The notes under the pieces were generated by a model that was not told the origin of the DNA, searched no databases, and saw nothing but the letters and a program-made list of their open reading frames with translations. Below, one piece after another: positions 30,448-42,147 of a stretch of DNA of 64,000 nt. The DNA is from Hyaloperonospora brassicae (taxonomy: Eukaryota > Oomycota > Peronosporomycetes > Peronosporales > Peronosporaceae): contig CANTFL010001180.1 in assembly GCA_947650285.1 (NCBI GenBank), positions 248,001-312,000 on the forward strand, read 5' to 3'. The translations under genes and the position numbers were made by a program. The stretch's first letter is position 1. The number at the start of each line of letters is the position of its first letter.

Positions 30448-33400
30448 TGCTAGCTCTGGGGTCGTATTCAACTTTGGATGTCGTCACGACATCATGGTGC
30501 GCAGCAATCTTGGCTTCAAAGACTTGCATATGCGTTCCAACTATTGCCACATCCGTTGTGCAGAACGTTTTGGATGGGGACGGGCTGCATGAAATCGTGC
30601 CGTCGGGCAGTCTCAGTGAGCTTAATCCGACTTACTTACGTGATCAGGTTAATTAATTAGTTTGGTTCCTGCTAAATTATTAGGCTTTATCAACCGTGCA
30701 CGTGCCTGTCATGCAGGAACACAAAGTTTATCTACTGGCGCATCTCGTCGAAATAAAAGAAGCCAGCTTACCATGAACGACGAAGGTTGCAGTTGCATTG
30801 TTGACCCGGTCGAAGGAAAGCTCACTAACGTACACGCAGAGCTGCGAGAAAGTTTACGCGCCATCGGCAACGTATTGCTATCGACCGCCGAATAGTCATG
30901 AGAGTATGAGTCTGTTGGAAGATATACGACGTCGAAATTTGTCCAAACGAGGATAAAAAGAGGAAAAGCATGTACGAGTTTATCCAGAATACTGTTGGCG
31001 CGAAGCAATCATATCGTGTATCCCGTTTCGATTTTCTACAAATCTCGAGAGAAGCAAAAACGTGGAAGGAGGTACGTAAAGTTTGCAAAGGAAGTGCAAT
31101 CGTTTCTAGAGCTTGCAAATATCAATCGTACGTCTTAGGAGCGCGACTGAAACCTCGAAGTACTACAAAGGTATTTGCAGTGGTCGCGTGCGGCGAGATG
31201 CGTTCGACAATAGCGATCCAATTCAAGGTACCACCGATATCATATTCGGGTATGGCGTCCAGTCTCCGCGCAGCCCACTTCGCTACTAGCTAGCGGTTCG
31301 ACAGCAAATACCCTTTTTCATGGAAGAGTGAATATAGTACGGTCGATTCTTCAGAGTCTATTGGTTGCATCCTATCCGACGCGATTAATCGTACGATATG
31401 TAATACTTAAAATTGCAATAGAGACGCAAGAATGCAACTACGAATTTTTCCGTGGAAGAGCTAGAGAAGCGTTCCCCCGTAGGCGATTGAGTGGCGATTG
31501 CAAAAGCTGTGACGAAGTTTTGAATAGCGTATTAGTGTAAATGGTCTTTATGTTTAATGCCTGGTCAGTGGATTGCTGATCGAAAAGATGGCTGGAGCTT
31601 CCTCGTGTAAATACCCTGTTTGCAATAGCTCGTCGAATGAGAGAGTGCTTTCGATTACAAGGTATTGCCGTGAGTAGATAGCAATGAATGCAATCAGTAT
31701 CGAGTGTCATACAACAAGTTGCTTGTGTGACGCTGTTCTGCGTCAAGTACTGACATGATCGTTGCTGTGCCTCCGCCCTCTCGCCTGCACACTTCAATGG
31801 GGAACCCTGGCAAACCCGTTGCAGCGACATGCAATAGATGCCGTGCCGCAGCTGAGCCTATTTAGGACAACAATAAGCACCCAGTGATTTTTCAATCATT
31901 ATAATCTAGCTCAGAATAATCACGGTGTGGGCCATAGTGGTCCACTCAAAGTGTAGCTGAAAATGCGAATGCAATCAAAATGAAAGCGCTTCGTTTTACT
32001 TCCTATGAAACGAGAAACATGGTGCCATATTTGGACCAATTTTTGTGTATAATTGTACCAACTTATTTAATCTATCTACATGCTGCATGTCAGGTTTTGC
32101 ACCTGGTTGCTATTCATCTCCCAAAATTATAACTCATTAAACGCTTGTAAGCGAATTAAAGTTTGATACTAGCCAGCACCCAAAAGGGAGAAACTAATCG
32201 GATATCAACTATCCATTGATACTAGGAAGGCCAAGGTTTGAAATGGTCTTACTCGCCACAGCCTGCAATATAAACAAGGAGGCCGAATCGCTTTTCATTC
32301 AGATTAAGACTTTGCACAGGGGAGAAGCCATCATTTAGAATTGAAATATAAACTCATCGCTCGCTCGTACCGCACTCAGTATTTTTGTATCGGTGCCTAG
32401 CTCTCAACTTGCAGCGAAAAGGGGCCACATCTCTCCTTTATTATCGAGCGGGACAACTTAAGTAGGAATCGACGGACCGTATACGATTATCATGTAGCGG
32501 TGTCGCACATCGCACAAGAAGCTCACCGTTCATGCTTGGGACGTATAAGCTGTGAGATATTTATACGGCATTATGATGTCATCAAAACAAAGATTTGCAT
32601 AGTTAGTGCTTAAGATGTAGAAATTTATGTTACTCGGCTGCACCCTCACAAACATTTGATTGATGTCGGGGAATCGAAGTGCTAGCCGCATAAATTTAAA
32701 TATTTGGTAGAAGCATCCAATCAGCTGCAAACAAAAAATTTGCTTGCTGTGTCGACCTCTATCAAAAATACCCCACTGCATCAAAACCGTCGTCGACGCA
32801 GTTAAACCGGCTTTTTGCACGCTTGGCGGTCATTTATCCTTGATATTAAGTACAATCAAATGACGTGTATGTCAATGAAGCGTCTGAGCTGTCAAATATT
32901 TTTTTCGCGACTGAGTACAGTAGGTGCAAAATGTACATGACACTTATCCAACGTGTACGCAAGAACAACTTATTGTTGATTATTATGTAAGACGATATAT
33001 AGCTCTGCGTAATGCACAGTGAAGCTTTTTCATATTGATGTTACCACAGACTCTTCAACCGTATTCTCTCCGTCGATAGCACCTAATTGACTTGTCACTG
33101 TTGTGGTTGGACTTCCCGAAATAAGAGGCTCAAGTAAAGACCTTTCTCGGCCAAAGGTTATGTAGATGAGCTACCAACTGCCGTGAGATGCCCCATGTTC
33201 AATTTTCGTATCCAAAGAACTGATATAGCGGCCCTGTAATTATACGCCGAACATGATCATCTCCTGGAGCCTTTGATAAATATAATCGTAGTGCACTCGA
33301 TCGCATCAATGAACATGGATTGAATATACAAAGGTGATATATTGGGCAAGGAAGCGATTGAAAAGCCTTTGTTACAAATTTGGCACACAATGCGACGGCG

Positions 33401-34697
33401 CAATCCGCGAAAAGTAATGATGGCGCATCTAGGTGATCTATTGACATTTACTCGACGTTCATTCGAAACCCCTACTCTGCTCGGGGTAACAAAAAGGTCC
33501 ACATCGACATGCATTCCGTCTCACGTTATTTTTACGTTATTAAATGATGATAATCGCATTGTAGGAGTTTAGAGATCAGGCTTTAAGCAATCATTACGGT
33601 CCTTACATCTATTGAACATTGCCAGGGTCTTAAGGAACCTTGATTAGCAACCTACGCATCAATGGTGTTTATGTCAACTTTGCAAGAAAATTCGCTCCAC
33701 CAAACCTTTGGTGTATTTAATCAATTTGTTGCTTTCTTGACTACTACTTAAATGCCGACTGACCTAGCAAGCACCAACGCTGGTCGAGTCCTTATTGCTC
33801 ATACTCACAACATACCGACATAACCATAATAAGTTCTTATCATAGCTTTTCCATATTTCCTAACCTCGATGTATCTTCCCAGGTGCACTAGAATCGCCGC
33901 AGTGTTTCATCAGATCAAATAAAGACTAACGTAATTCCAACATTGTAGCCACGTGTGACAGAAAATAAGCGAGCGGGGATAGTAGATAGTGATCTTGAGG
34001 GACTAAGAAGCAGTTCTAATATTGTGAAAACATTTCTATGTTCGAGTCGATTTTGCATTACTGAGACGACACGTTTGCCGATTTGTGTGTTTCGTTAAAA
34101 AATGTAAAAAACGTTATTGACAGAATCGGTTAGCGTGAGACGAAAGTATGCTATTGCAATGCGACATAGCATCCCGGGTGTCAGTATGATCATAAACGCT
34201 AAGTTTATTTTTATGTATGGTACGCAAAGCGACGCTAATTATATACTTAACAATGAAAGATGCTGGAGGTCACCCTGTTCCATTATTATTGTATCAGGAA
34301 ACTTATATAGCAGAGGGTACATCATCCGTATAAGATATACCAAGTACTTCCAGGTGAACTTTAGCGATATAGTAGTATATGTATAATAACAGGAAAGATT
34401 TTGCATGGAAGCTAATGGAAGAATACGCTGGACAGGTCGCTATCGCTTACTTTACCTCTGACATATGTTATAATCTTATGGCGGAGACTTATCGAATTAT
34501 CAAACAAGATTATAGATTATAGCAATTATCATCGCTACTTCTGTGAAACAATCAACATTGCTTGGCAGGTAACATATAAATTATCATACGCACCACTGTG
34601 ATCGATGCACTTTTGAATTTACGCCTTGCTTGCTGCATAAAAATCAAACGTAAAAAAATTGCGATGCGCGTGACTCGCACGAAACAGTGACAAGACA
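30448..34697. other. AT-rich region with unidentified coding-like scraps
   Basis: The first 450 bases hold short plus-strand frames with protein-like composition (for example VVQNVLDGDGLHEIVPSG at about 30553-30610 and an 84-codon stretch ending in a stop at 30893), perhaps a decayed gene that the retrotransposon entered. Beyond 31300 composition becomes AT-rich and I see no gene, RNA or clear repeat. Confidence 0.4.
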
Positions 34698-34950
34698 TGT
34701 GGCGGAGCTAGTACAGCTCCTACCCAGAGGAAGGCGTTGTGTGCTCAGTGAACAAGGTGTTTTTTACAAGACCTCGACTATAAGATTCAGCGAGCTTACA
34801 TCTCCAGGTACTTGTTTTAGGTACCTTTACGAATCAGTATATTGACGGCACAGTGTGCTGACTATTCTGTATACAAGATATTGACTCTCTTACGACCTGA
34901 ATAGCCTTATGAAGGCACGTATTTGAGGTTTCACTTACGCATCGAGACGC
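34698..34950 (-). repeat. Solo-LTR-like fragment related to the second Ty3 element's LTR
   Basis: The plus strand begins TGTGGCGGAGCTAGTACAGC, then CAGAGGAAGGC, closely resembling the first 35 bases of the LTR at 22555 and 29965, then diverges. It has similar small hairpins (GGTAC/GTACC near 34808-34826). The right edge cannot be fixed, and no internal region is nearby. Confidence 0.45.
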
Positions 34951-37900
34951 ATCGAAGATTCGACACATTGTTTCGTTGTCGAGACCAAGCATCAATGTGT
35001 TATTATGTCAACCCAAACACTATCTGTATTGAATGATCTTTAGATCCGTCAAGAATTGTTGAAACGTATATTTCATGCTACTTAACTGTGTATTGCTCCA
35101 TAGCGCACATGAGTAGCCGACCAAAATTTGGGCGCGTGTTGGCTACCGCATAAGAATAGTGACTTGCATAACAGCTCAGGTTTCAACTTTCGAAGATAGA
35201 ATGAAATCTTAACGGACCCATAATTAGATGTGATGCAGGATGTAGTATCACATAGTAGAGCAACAAGAGTATTTTAGCATATATCTAGCCATTAATTTGA
35301 TGATAAGTACGGAAAATATTAGATACAGAAAAATATATGTCATGATAACGCATAGTAAAGTGCAATAACGTGTGATATTTCCAAACGATGCTGTATTTTT
35401 GGTACGCCCAACTCATATCTTTTAGTGCTAAACTTGTTCTTCTCGTCTATTCTTTTTTTCATGAATTAAAGTCCAGACCATATTCATTGTTCGCTTGAGT
35501 CGTTATGGCATATTTTAGATGATCTTGCTATGCGCATTCATTTAACCGACGTCTCTTTATTTCTTCGATGCTTCTGCACATTGTTATTTGAGTCTATAGC
35601 GCTTCTACATGCAGCACATGTTTTACACGTCTTGATACATCTATACTTCTGCTTCATTTGTTATTTTTGTTCTCAATTGGCATTTATTTGTTTAACAGCG
35701 CTGGTAGGACAAGAAAGGTCCGCTACACAGTTTAAAATTAATGTTATACGTTTTGTAAGAGGAATAGGACATTCATCCATGAATCACCTACTTCGGATCA
35801 TTGATTTCTTTATTCGAGTTCAAATTTGTCTTAAGCAGTGTTATAATTAAAAACTTAATCTGCTTCAGTGTCCTTATTTTAAGTTGGCATATTATTCTTC
35901 ATTTTTTAGCTACATGTGCTATCTTGCGTACTTTATCTTTCATGCTTTTCAAAATAGCGCCAACCTGCAGTTAGCATGTGTGGTCAAAAATCGTGCAAGA
36001 TTTATTAAATTAAGTGAAAGGGTTGTATGTCGTCTTTTTGTTAGACGAAGTTAGCAAAAAGTTTTGATATTTCATGCAGTTTGTAGATGGAGCACGAAGA
36101 CTTGACAATAATGGATGAGTGAGGCTAGACGCGTGTAGAATCACGAACGTAAAACTTTACCGGAGTAAAATGCGCACAACGGGCACAAATGAACGCAAAT
36201 AAATTGTTTCGATCTGTACAGACTTAAGTGCATGGAGAATCAATATATAGAAAATAGGAATAAGATACCAACTTTCCCTCATTTCACGTGCGAGCAGTGT
36301 TCATTATCTAGTCGGATACGTGCCTTGGCAACAATGCACATCACTGATTCGTTTTATAATTATAGTGACCAAAGTGGCGCCAACGATCACCGGGGGTAAT
36401 ACGCAAATAGCTATATGACAGGGGACGAAAATTAAGGTAGCTAGTTCCTGTTTGGTCTTTATATAGTGTTAAATATTCCATGCAAATTTGTTGAACTATT
36501 ACTGATCCCCATTTATAATTAGCCATGATCAGGCGATCTAAAAAAATGTGGCACGCACTATACGCGGAGCAGCTCTTGCGAAATAAGCCATGTTGTAGGT
36601 CTGTTCATACACAATCGGGTATAGTATCACTATGAATCTATTAGTTCATTTTAGTTGACAGCACCTTAGGCTATATATCGCGTGAAGAAGTAAAGACTAT
36701 TGTTTTTTGCCTTGCATGTGATTCACTCGCAGAAAAAAGTATATGTATAAGGATTTGTCAGTGAGCTCGAACAATCAGCACCGTTTGTACACAGTAGCAC
36801 AGCGCCACCGAATGATCGTACAAACGATACAGATAATTAGACACAACATGTAAGAAAAAGCTCTGTCCTTATATGCTCCGTATGAGGAGCAAATCGGCGT
36901 GCCTATCGAAAGTACTCTCGCATCTTTACAAACATAAAGTCTTTTCGGAAAACAAAAAAGCAACCGCTGATGATCACTGGGTAGAAACAAATATACGCTG
37001 ATGGATTGGATTCGCTATAACCCGTATTCAGTGTCATCAAGTTAATAAGAATATAAAAAATAACGTTTACGACCGTCTCTACTACTGTTAGAAAGTAGTC
37101 AGAGACGGTTGTAAACTTAATTTTTAATAAAATTCATTTCAATAATATTATTGACCGCCTTCCAATCATTTCATCTACATCGGGGACACAGTAATAATGC
37201 ATGACTTAAGTCACGCAATAAAGCGCCACAAAAGGCTTAAAGAGTGCAACAAAAATGCCTCACTTGCCGCAGAAAAGATCAGCTGTTTTGCAGGGCAAGT
37301 AAGCATAGAACAACCGGCATCCTTAGCGCATATCACTATCATGTAAATTAGAATAATTTTTATGAGGCCATTATAGTATGTTTATCGTGATTAAGCATAA
37401 ATGTGTCCAGCAGTAGAAATGACATACATTTATGTGCCTTTTTTCATTGATTGCAACGAAATCAATGTACGCAAACAACGTCCGTTCATGGACACTCATA
37501 TACGAATTTATTCTGATCAGCTTTATAACTTGGCGTCCCGTGTAGTCGAGCACTCACAAAAAGCCTCTCGTTGACCCAATAATATATTTCAAAGGATATA
37601 TTGATCTTTAATATATGTGAATAAGTCTACACTTCTCAAAAATTGAGGTTACGTCAACATTGATGTAGCTAGCTTTGAGACGTTGCTGCTGTTTATATTA
37701 ACACTAATAAGAAATCCTAAGCGTAGTTGTTTTTATTTAAGATCGAAGTAATCCCTTCTGATCTAATAGTCTGAGAGTTTGTGCAAATGTGTTGCACGAG
37801 GGCAGAGTGTGTAGATTTTTGTAAAATATTAGTTAGTATGGTCAGAACGAGAACATACCTTGCGCATTGTTGCGCCGTTCGAGCGCAATATTTGCGTTGT

Positions 37901-38146
37901 AGCATGATCGTAAGGTCGACTTAATGGCGCAAGTCGCTCGTGAGGCACTTAGACGTCATGCGTAATAGATCTTAAATTCCAACTGTGTAAGTATGCGTGA
38001 GAAGCCAATGGATATATATAACAGGGTTTCAATTTCATGCAGTTTTGTCATTAGGTTGAATGCAATTACCACTAGCTGGAAATAGCAACGTCTTGATGTT
38101 GCTTATGTAATTTTATAGAGTCTGTTTTGTTACAAAACGAAAAATT
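34951..38146. other. AT-rich gene desert
   Basis: No supported gene. An ORF at 35530-35850 (106 codons) is hydrophobic and low in complexity and is probably chance. A foldback lies at 37065-37116 (separate entry). Confidence 0.5.
37065..37116. repeat. 52-bp imperfect foldback
   Basis: GTTTACGACCGTCTCTACTA on the left is mirrored at 37095-37116 (two mismatches) around a short loop. It could be a very short foldback element, or a hairpin RNA if transcribed. Confidence 0.6.
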
Positions 38147-39034
38147 AATTTAGGGATATGCTATTCACCACTCACTTTTCGCTAACCACCACTCACCTAA
38201 ATAAAAACACCCTGCATACTTCTCTCGCGCGGTAATTGGCTAAATATACATTAGCTAAAATTTTATAAGAAGTGCAATCTTTCACGTAGAATCATAAAAA
38301 TGGTTGAAATTTGACATATGTTTACCCACTTTTTAGTTTTGCTGTATTCTAGTTGATATCCGCAGGCGCTAGCATGTCCAGATACTGCTACTAAAGTTTT
38401 GGTGGGTATCCAAAGTGCTTCCATTCTTCCTCAGCACCAATAGCATTGGACTTTACCTATGAAGCTACTGTGGGATTCGGAAGAGGAGGTTGACATCATC
38501 TTCCTTTAATGTGTCTTGCTTCTCCACAGTTACCACATTGACGTACAGGCTGCAAAGATTTCACCACAACTTCAAAATGCGATGGATCTCGCTGAGTAGA
38601 ACTCTGAAATAGGAATCCAAGCGATTGGTGCTTAAAAGCATTAATATGTTTTCCGCGTCCATGCTGCGCAAATGGGTTTGAAACGTTCACTTATGGTAGC
38701 ATACTAGATGGTCAAGGTTAACTCGCTATCTATACGAGGTTTCCATTCCAATGTCATGTTAATGTGCGCTCCATTGATGTGGTTGCTTCATACGTTACCT
38801 CTTTTGTCAAAAAGGCTGCACCAATTACCAGTATGAAGCAATATGTCCGTGCTGGTACAAGTGAATATTGAACGTCGAAGTTTGTGTAACAATAGAGCGT
38901 TCGTTATGAAGGTGAGCGAGTTTAGTCGTTGTGAGCTCATTTCTAATAATGTATTAGCCAATCACAATTTTAGTAAAATGAAGGGTGAGTGGTGGTTAGC
39001 GAAAAGTGAGTGGTAAATAGCAGATCCCTAAATT
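38147..39034. mobile_element. 888-bp DNA transposon relic with about 50-bp terminal inverted repeats
   Basis: The ends match as inverted repeats over about 51 bases with two or three mismatches: AATTTAGGGATATGCTATTC at the left, and its complement with GATCTGCTATTTAC at the right. Both then continue with ACCACTCACTTTTCGCTAAC and further ACCACTCAC copies. Inside on the minus strand, 38496-38690 encodes a 64-codon piece with a zinc-knuckle start (QCGNCGEARHIKGR), like the end of Mutator-like transposases. The target duplication is unclear: AATT immediately inside both ends, or none. It looks like an internally deleted, non-autonomous element. Confidence 0.7.
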
Positions 39035-42000
39035 TATATATCTATCGTTAAAGACGATCGACACACAAAATCATAACATCACATTTTCCTGCATGGTTCT
39101 CTCATGTAGGACGCGTATGGTGGTAGTGTCTACAACGCGATATCGAAGCAGACTTATAAATTGTAGTGGGGATATCGTGGCTGCACCTTCACGATAAGGA
39201 TGTCATCTCGACTGGCGGGGGTGGAAGTGCAGCTAAAACATGCGTTTCTCACAGTTCGCACGACACACCGCGTGAGAGATATATTGCATAATCTACCTGA
39301 CAAGAATATTGCTTAACGTGTAAATAAGCTGAAAAGAAGGGCTCGTACAAGTATGACGTGCTGATTGAAGGCATTTTTTAAACACGCATTAGCGTGTAAG
39401 ATCACACGTCTTTGCAAGAACCCCCTGACCTTTTGCAATCGATAAACCGTTCGGATACTATGCCTCTACAATAGCTGCCTAACAAGTTCTGTTTACCTCC
39501 CACACTCTGTTTCTTCTCTACTGATCTAAGAAGCGCTAGACCATGCGTTTGCCTTTGTGCTAAGAACATACGTCACAGGCCAAGTCCGCGTCGAAGTAAG
39601 TGTGTCTAAATCCAGGTTGATGATATTCGATTTTTTAAATGCCCGACGGTTCGGTCTGCAAGACCAACGTCGCGACATGCTCAGCGAGCTCACTCTCCCT
39701 CAGAACAGATTGACCGAATTCAACTCCGTCTATTGCTACATCTCACATGGAGGCTACATGTTGTCTCGAATACATTCGATCATACGCGCGTGCTTGATCT
39801 TTAGACTCACCGGCTAATGCGGCCTACAACCTGGGTCAAAAACTTTAGATCTGGATGAGCTTGCACGCTATCGACTCACGCACGATCTCCACGAGACTGC
39901 TTTCATCACTCAAAGTTGCAACGGCACCTCTATGGCCATTGACACGTTATTTGCATCAACAAGACCGTTTTCCACAATTCACGTGATTCTTTCATAGCCC
40001 TTCTCCAGCTTCAGAACCTTCGCACTGCACAGCACAGCGCAAAAAATTCGTATCGGAACCCCTTGACTTCGGCTGCCTCAAATAGCGCGCATTTGTAATC
40101 AGTATGACGTTCACCTTGCACGACTGGTCATATAACGATCCAGACTCAAGACAAATGAAGTAGTGGGCTGCTCAGTCGGCAACAGCGATATTTTGCGCTA
40201 AAGAAGGAGGTGCTACAGGCGTACAATAAAGCATTCACGGACATTGTAAAATGCCTTACCGTTTGCTCAACCCACCTTACTTACCGGGTACACGATACAT
40301 AGCTCGTAATGTCGAATGAACTATTCGATCTTTGTCCGTCAGTGGTAAATGCACAAGCGCATCAATCGACCGATGAACCATTTCTTCTCAACCACTTCTG
40401 CATTAGAGCGAAACTATCGGTGCTGAGTACGTGTGCAAGCAAACAAGTAAAACGTTATCAAAATATATATTCGCATGTGTACTCAGCATGTAGACATCTA
40501 TATATTACTACATCACGCCCTTTCCTTCATCTCGCATTACAGCGTTTTATGCTGTACCAACATCTACCTAATCGATAATACATGCGCCATCGCGTCGCGG
40601 GTGTAGACGCATTTTGACCGCGTTTCTTTTTGTAAGAGCACCCAAACATCCTTTGCGAAACTCTCAAGATCATGATGGAAAATACTCTTTGGAGTAAACC
40701 CTGACGAAAATTCGTTAGAACCTCGGCACCGCCGTTTCCTGTTAGCGATGGTAGATCAACGTGGTACCGAAGAGGTATGCAGCCATCAAGGTGTCTATCG
40801 CTCCTTCTGCCGGCTTCAAAGCTGCTGCCGAGCGCAACCGAACGCAATTGCCGCATTTTACCTTCAATGCACAATAAAGACAAAGAAGCTCTGGTCCGAG
40901 GTTGTGTGTTATATCCTGCCTCGCAAAGAGTGGATTCTGTTACATTCAACTTGTTGGCCCTATCTGGTGATCAGACTCGTACATCCACTTCAGCCGACGA
41001 TCGGCACTTTGGCTTTCACTTTCTTAGTCTGATTCAACATTCGACAGTAACGGCAGTCCCGCCTACTTCCAGAACTCCACTTGAGAGATACTCTAGGTCA
41101 TGAGCTCCTCTAGTGTGAATGCAGCAATAAGGAACCTCCGGATGTCTTTCTTAATCATAAACGGACTTACAATATATCTGCAAAGAGTCACCACGACGTT
41201 CGTAAGCGCCAGTTTCCTCCGATTACGTTGACAGGGCATATTTGTGTGTTTATCTGATTTCGGTGTGAAAGACGCGTGGGGCTTCTTGCACGCAAATGCG
41301 TACGTCCCGAGCACAATACGATAGGCAACATACTGAGCAATGTCGACTGCATTCGAAATGTGCCTATACGAATTGGGGTGTTGTAACTTATGTGTCAGTC
41401 TTTCGGCAGAATAAGGCCGGGATGTTATTTTATGTAAGAAGAATCGACGGCTCAAACATGAATAGAGCTACGCAAAAGAGCATTTTTATCATTCTTTTGC
41501 TAAGCTTTTGACCAAGGCTGCTCGATGTATTTGTCGGTAGCTACGCGTTCACTGAATGTAAAATAGAGTCGATCAAATGAGTGCTTTGCTTCCAGCTCAC
41601 CAGCCAATAGATAATTCGAGTAGCTTCTTTTCTTGCCAGATAAAATGTAAATTACACTGGTATTCTGTCTGCCTCGAATATATTCCGCTACTCACTCTAT
41701 TTCCACCAAGCCCCTCTCTGCCTATTCGAAGCTAAACGGGCCTTGCTTCTCTCAGTCCGTACTAGCCGCATCACGTCCCCAGTTATCGTTTCGCTGCTTA
41801 CACCGCACTACCTGTGCTACACGAGCGCACGGCAAAGCAGCTGCGCGAGCTGTAACAACTTCTTTACAAGACGAAGAGCGACTGGCGTTACGCGTAAGCA
41901 TAGCGCGGACGCTGTAGCTCCTATCAGTTGCCGAGAAAATGGTCGGTACCAGTAGCTTTCTCGTTACGAGCGTCTTGCACAATAGTAGCTGTACCCGGTC

Positions 42001-42147
42001 CATCGGCTCTGCTATCAACGTGCTGCACTTTCACGGGTGTTGTGTCTTCCACGCGAGAGCGCGATGGTCGCGACGGCTTTTCTTCCGTGCTTTACTAACA
42101 AGACATTTTCTTGACGCTACTGCTGGTGCTCTTGCTGCTGTCTGTAG
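39035..42147. other. Region with unidentified decayed coding scraps
   Basis: GC content rises again from about 39230. Plus-strand frames at 39557-39817 and 40777-41103 (with NKDKEALVRGCVLYPASQRV and SADDRHFGFHFLSLIQH) have protein-like composition, but I cannot assign them; stops interrupt any longer reading. The 5' exon(s) and promoter of the gene at 42148 should lie between about 41700 and 42090. Confidence 0.35.

Noticed and set aside
38496..38690. Retroviral gag zinc knuckle
   Set aside because: It lies within DNA-transposon-type inverted repeats and has only a partial knuckle, which fits a Mutator-like transposase end better.
40777..41103. Short secreted-effector-like ORF
   Set aside because: The N-terminus has a few hydrophobic residues but no convincing signal peptide and no RXLR/EER; probably a coding scrap.
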